Of a DNA stretch of 64,000 bases, positions 63,206 to 64,000 are shown one piece after another. Each line of letters begins with the position of its first letter. Position 1 is the stretch's first letter. This stretch comes from G965222335 sp965222335. Lineage in GTDB: Bacteria; Pseudomonadota; Gammaproteobacteria; Pseudomonadales; Halieaceae. The notes below the pieces were generated by a model. The model saw only the letters and a program-made list of their open reading frames with translations. It searched no databases and was not told the origin of the DNA. The stretch lies in assembly GCA_965222335.1 (NCBI GenBank), contig OZ244944.1, positions 2,542,001-2,606,000 on the forward strand, given 5' to 3'. Position numbers and translations under genes: made by a program.

Positions 63206-63314
63206 CTGTTGTCAGCGCCGAAACTCCCGCTTCTGCGCAACTATCGACCGGCAGGTGGTCATAAAGTCGACAGTGCAGGTCTGCACGGCGCGAGTACTCG
63301 TAAGGTTTGTCGAT

Positions 63315-63333
63315 GTCGGGCGCAGCGCCCGAC
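63315..63333 (+). promoter_or_regulatory. Strong hairpin in the fasciclin leader
   Basis: GTCGGGCGC-A-GCGCCCGAC, a perfect 9-bp inverted repeat (effective loop of 3 nt), 28 nt ahead of the fasciclin ATG. A weaker hairpin GTGCAG/CTGCAC is at 63273-63286. No T-tract follows, so it is not an intrinsic terminator; mRNA stabilisation or translational control is possible. Confidence 0.55.
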
Positions 63334-63361
63334 GCACATTCATGACCTTAGAGGTACTACC

Positions 63362-63880
63362 ATGAAACTGATTGCAAAATTCCTGTCCTTCGCCGCCCTC
63401 AGCGGGGTTCTGCTGGCATCCATGACCGCCAACGCCGGCCACCATGAAAAAGGCGAAGGCATGGCCAAGCCGACCATCGTGGAAGTTGCCGCGGGCAACC
63501 CGGACTTCTCCACCCTGGTCGCCGCCCTGAAAGCCGCGGGCCTGGTGGATGCATTGTCCGGTGAAGGGCCCTTCACCGTATTCGCGCCCACCGATGCCGC
63601 CTTTGCCAAGCTGCCGGCGGGCACGGTGGAGGAGTTGCTCAAGCCGGAGAACAAGCAAAAGCTCACCTCGATCCTGACCTACCACGTGGTGTCCGGCAAA
63701 GTAATGGCCGCCGACGCGGTCAAGCTGACTGAGGCGACAAGCCTGGAAGGTGACACCATCGCAATCTCCGCCTCCGACGCCGGCGTGAAAGTGGACGGGG
63801 CCAACGTGACCGCCACCGACATCAAGGCGTCCAATGGCGTTATCCACGTGATTGACGCGGTCATTATGCCCGGCGCCTGA
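63362..63880 (+). CDS. Fasciclin-domain exported protein
   Basis: 172 residues. A signal peptide (LIAKFLSFAALSGVLLASMTANA) precedes one FAS1 domain (about 38-172): IVEVAAGNPDFSTLVAALKAAGLVDALSGEGPFTVFAPTDAAFAKLP, LTSILTYHVVSGKV and NGVIHVIDAVIMPG (the conserved H2 motif). Single-FAS1 secreted proteins in bacteria are linked to adhesion and biofilm. The ATG has GAGG upstream. Confidence 0.93.
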   Translation: MKLIAKFLSFAALSGVLLASMTANAGHHEKGEGMAKPTIVEVAAGNPDFSTLVAALKAAGLVDALSGEGPFTVFAPTDAAFAKLPAGTVEELLKPENKQKLTSILTYHVVSGKVMAADAVKLTEATSLEGDTIAISASDAGVKVDGANVTATDIKASNGVIHVIDAVIMPGA

Positions 63881-63894
63881 TAGCCCCAACCCTT

Positions 63895-63926
63895 CCGCAG
63901 GTCCCCCACGGGCCTGCGGCCTTTTA
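63895..63926 (+). terminator. Possible terminator after the fasciclin gene
   Basis: CCGCAGG (63895-63901) pairs with CCTGCGG (63913-63919), followed by CCTTTTAC. The loop is 11 nt and the U-tract short, so it is a weak candidate. Confidence 0.5.
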
Positions 63927-64000
63927 CACTCCCCCCCGTCGACTCGCTTGGCGCCATCATCCGCTACAGCCTGATGCCTTCCCATGCGCTCGCCTGAAGG

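Overview
The window reads as chromosome of a GC-rich gammaproteobacterium. The evidence is an rRNA operon ordered 16S, tRNA-Ile, tRNA-Ala, 23S, 5S; an E. coli-type nuo operon with fused nuoCD; a yqjG / LysR / pirin neighbourhood like the E. coli yqjG-yhaJ-yhaK region; and full-length Tex, CinA and PdxH. Polyserine and degenerate c-di-GMP proteins would fit marine Cellvibrionales/Halieaceae, but that finer placement is inference. No phage, transposase, integrase or CRISPR array is visible.

Layout. 1-4.7 kb: the 3' part of an rRNA operon. It has two oddities: a broken second copy of tRNA-Ile in the spacer, and an extra helix of about 112 nt in the helix-25 region of the 23S gene. 4.7-5.1 kb: a gene-free stretch of small palindromes. 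5.1-9.0 kb: a glycosyltransferase-like protein, a DUF2892-DCC-DUF2892 trio and an exported unknown. 9.1-11.6 kb: a two-gene c-di-GMP pair (HD-GYP, then GGDEF-EAL), each with one degenerate signature. 11.6-14.5 kb: tex and a CBS-domain protein. 14.5-28.9 kb: the complete nuoA-N operon for respiratory complex I on the minus strand, nearly every junction overlapping. 29.3-35.5 kb: a histidine phosphatase, the yqjG / LysR / pirin module with three matching operator-like sites, a Kazal-like lipoprotein, a dicarboxylate symporter, an MBL hydrolase and a DUF2288 protein.

35.4-50.1 kb: the most unusual part, a tightly packed 13-gene minus-strand operon. It encodes a MotA/ExbB-type four-helix channel protein, two paralogous von Willebrand A proteins whose single N-terminal helix looks like ExbD/MotB (Asp at the channel position), a degenerate Hsp70/actin-like protein with an FHA-like tail, a PEGA-repeat protein with a SUMF1-like domain, two TPR proteins, several lipoproteins (one with a long polyserine stretch), a 7-residue-repeat protein and an M48 metallopeptidase. 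I propose that this is an ion-driven, envelope-spanning machine in which periplasmic vWA domains replace the usual OmpA/TolR domain. I know of no described system with this composition.

50.2-64 kb: housekeeping and accessory metabolism (thioesterase, gamma-glutamyltransferase, GNAT, pdxH, cinA, Nudix, FKBP, iron alcohol dehydrogenase, orphan ParA, crotonase, nitronate monooxygenase, fasciclin). A 35-bp sequence occurs twice here in opposite orientation in two divergent intergenic regions. Start codons were chosen by ribosome-binding site and overlap with the upstream stop, and several are GTG.
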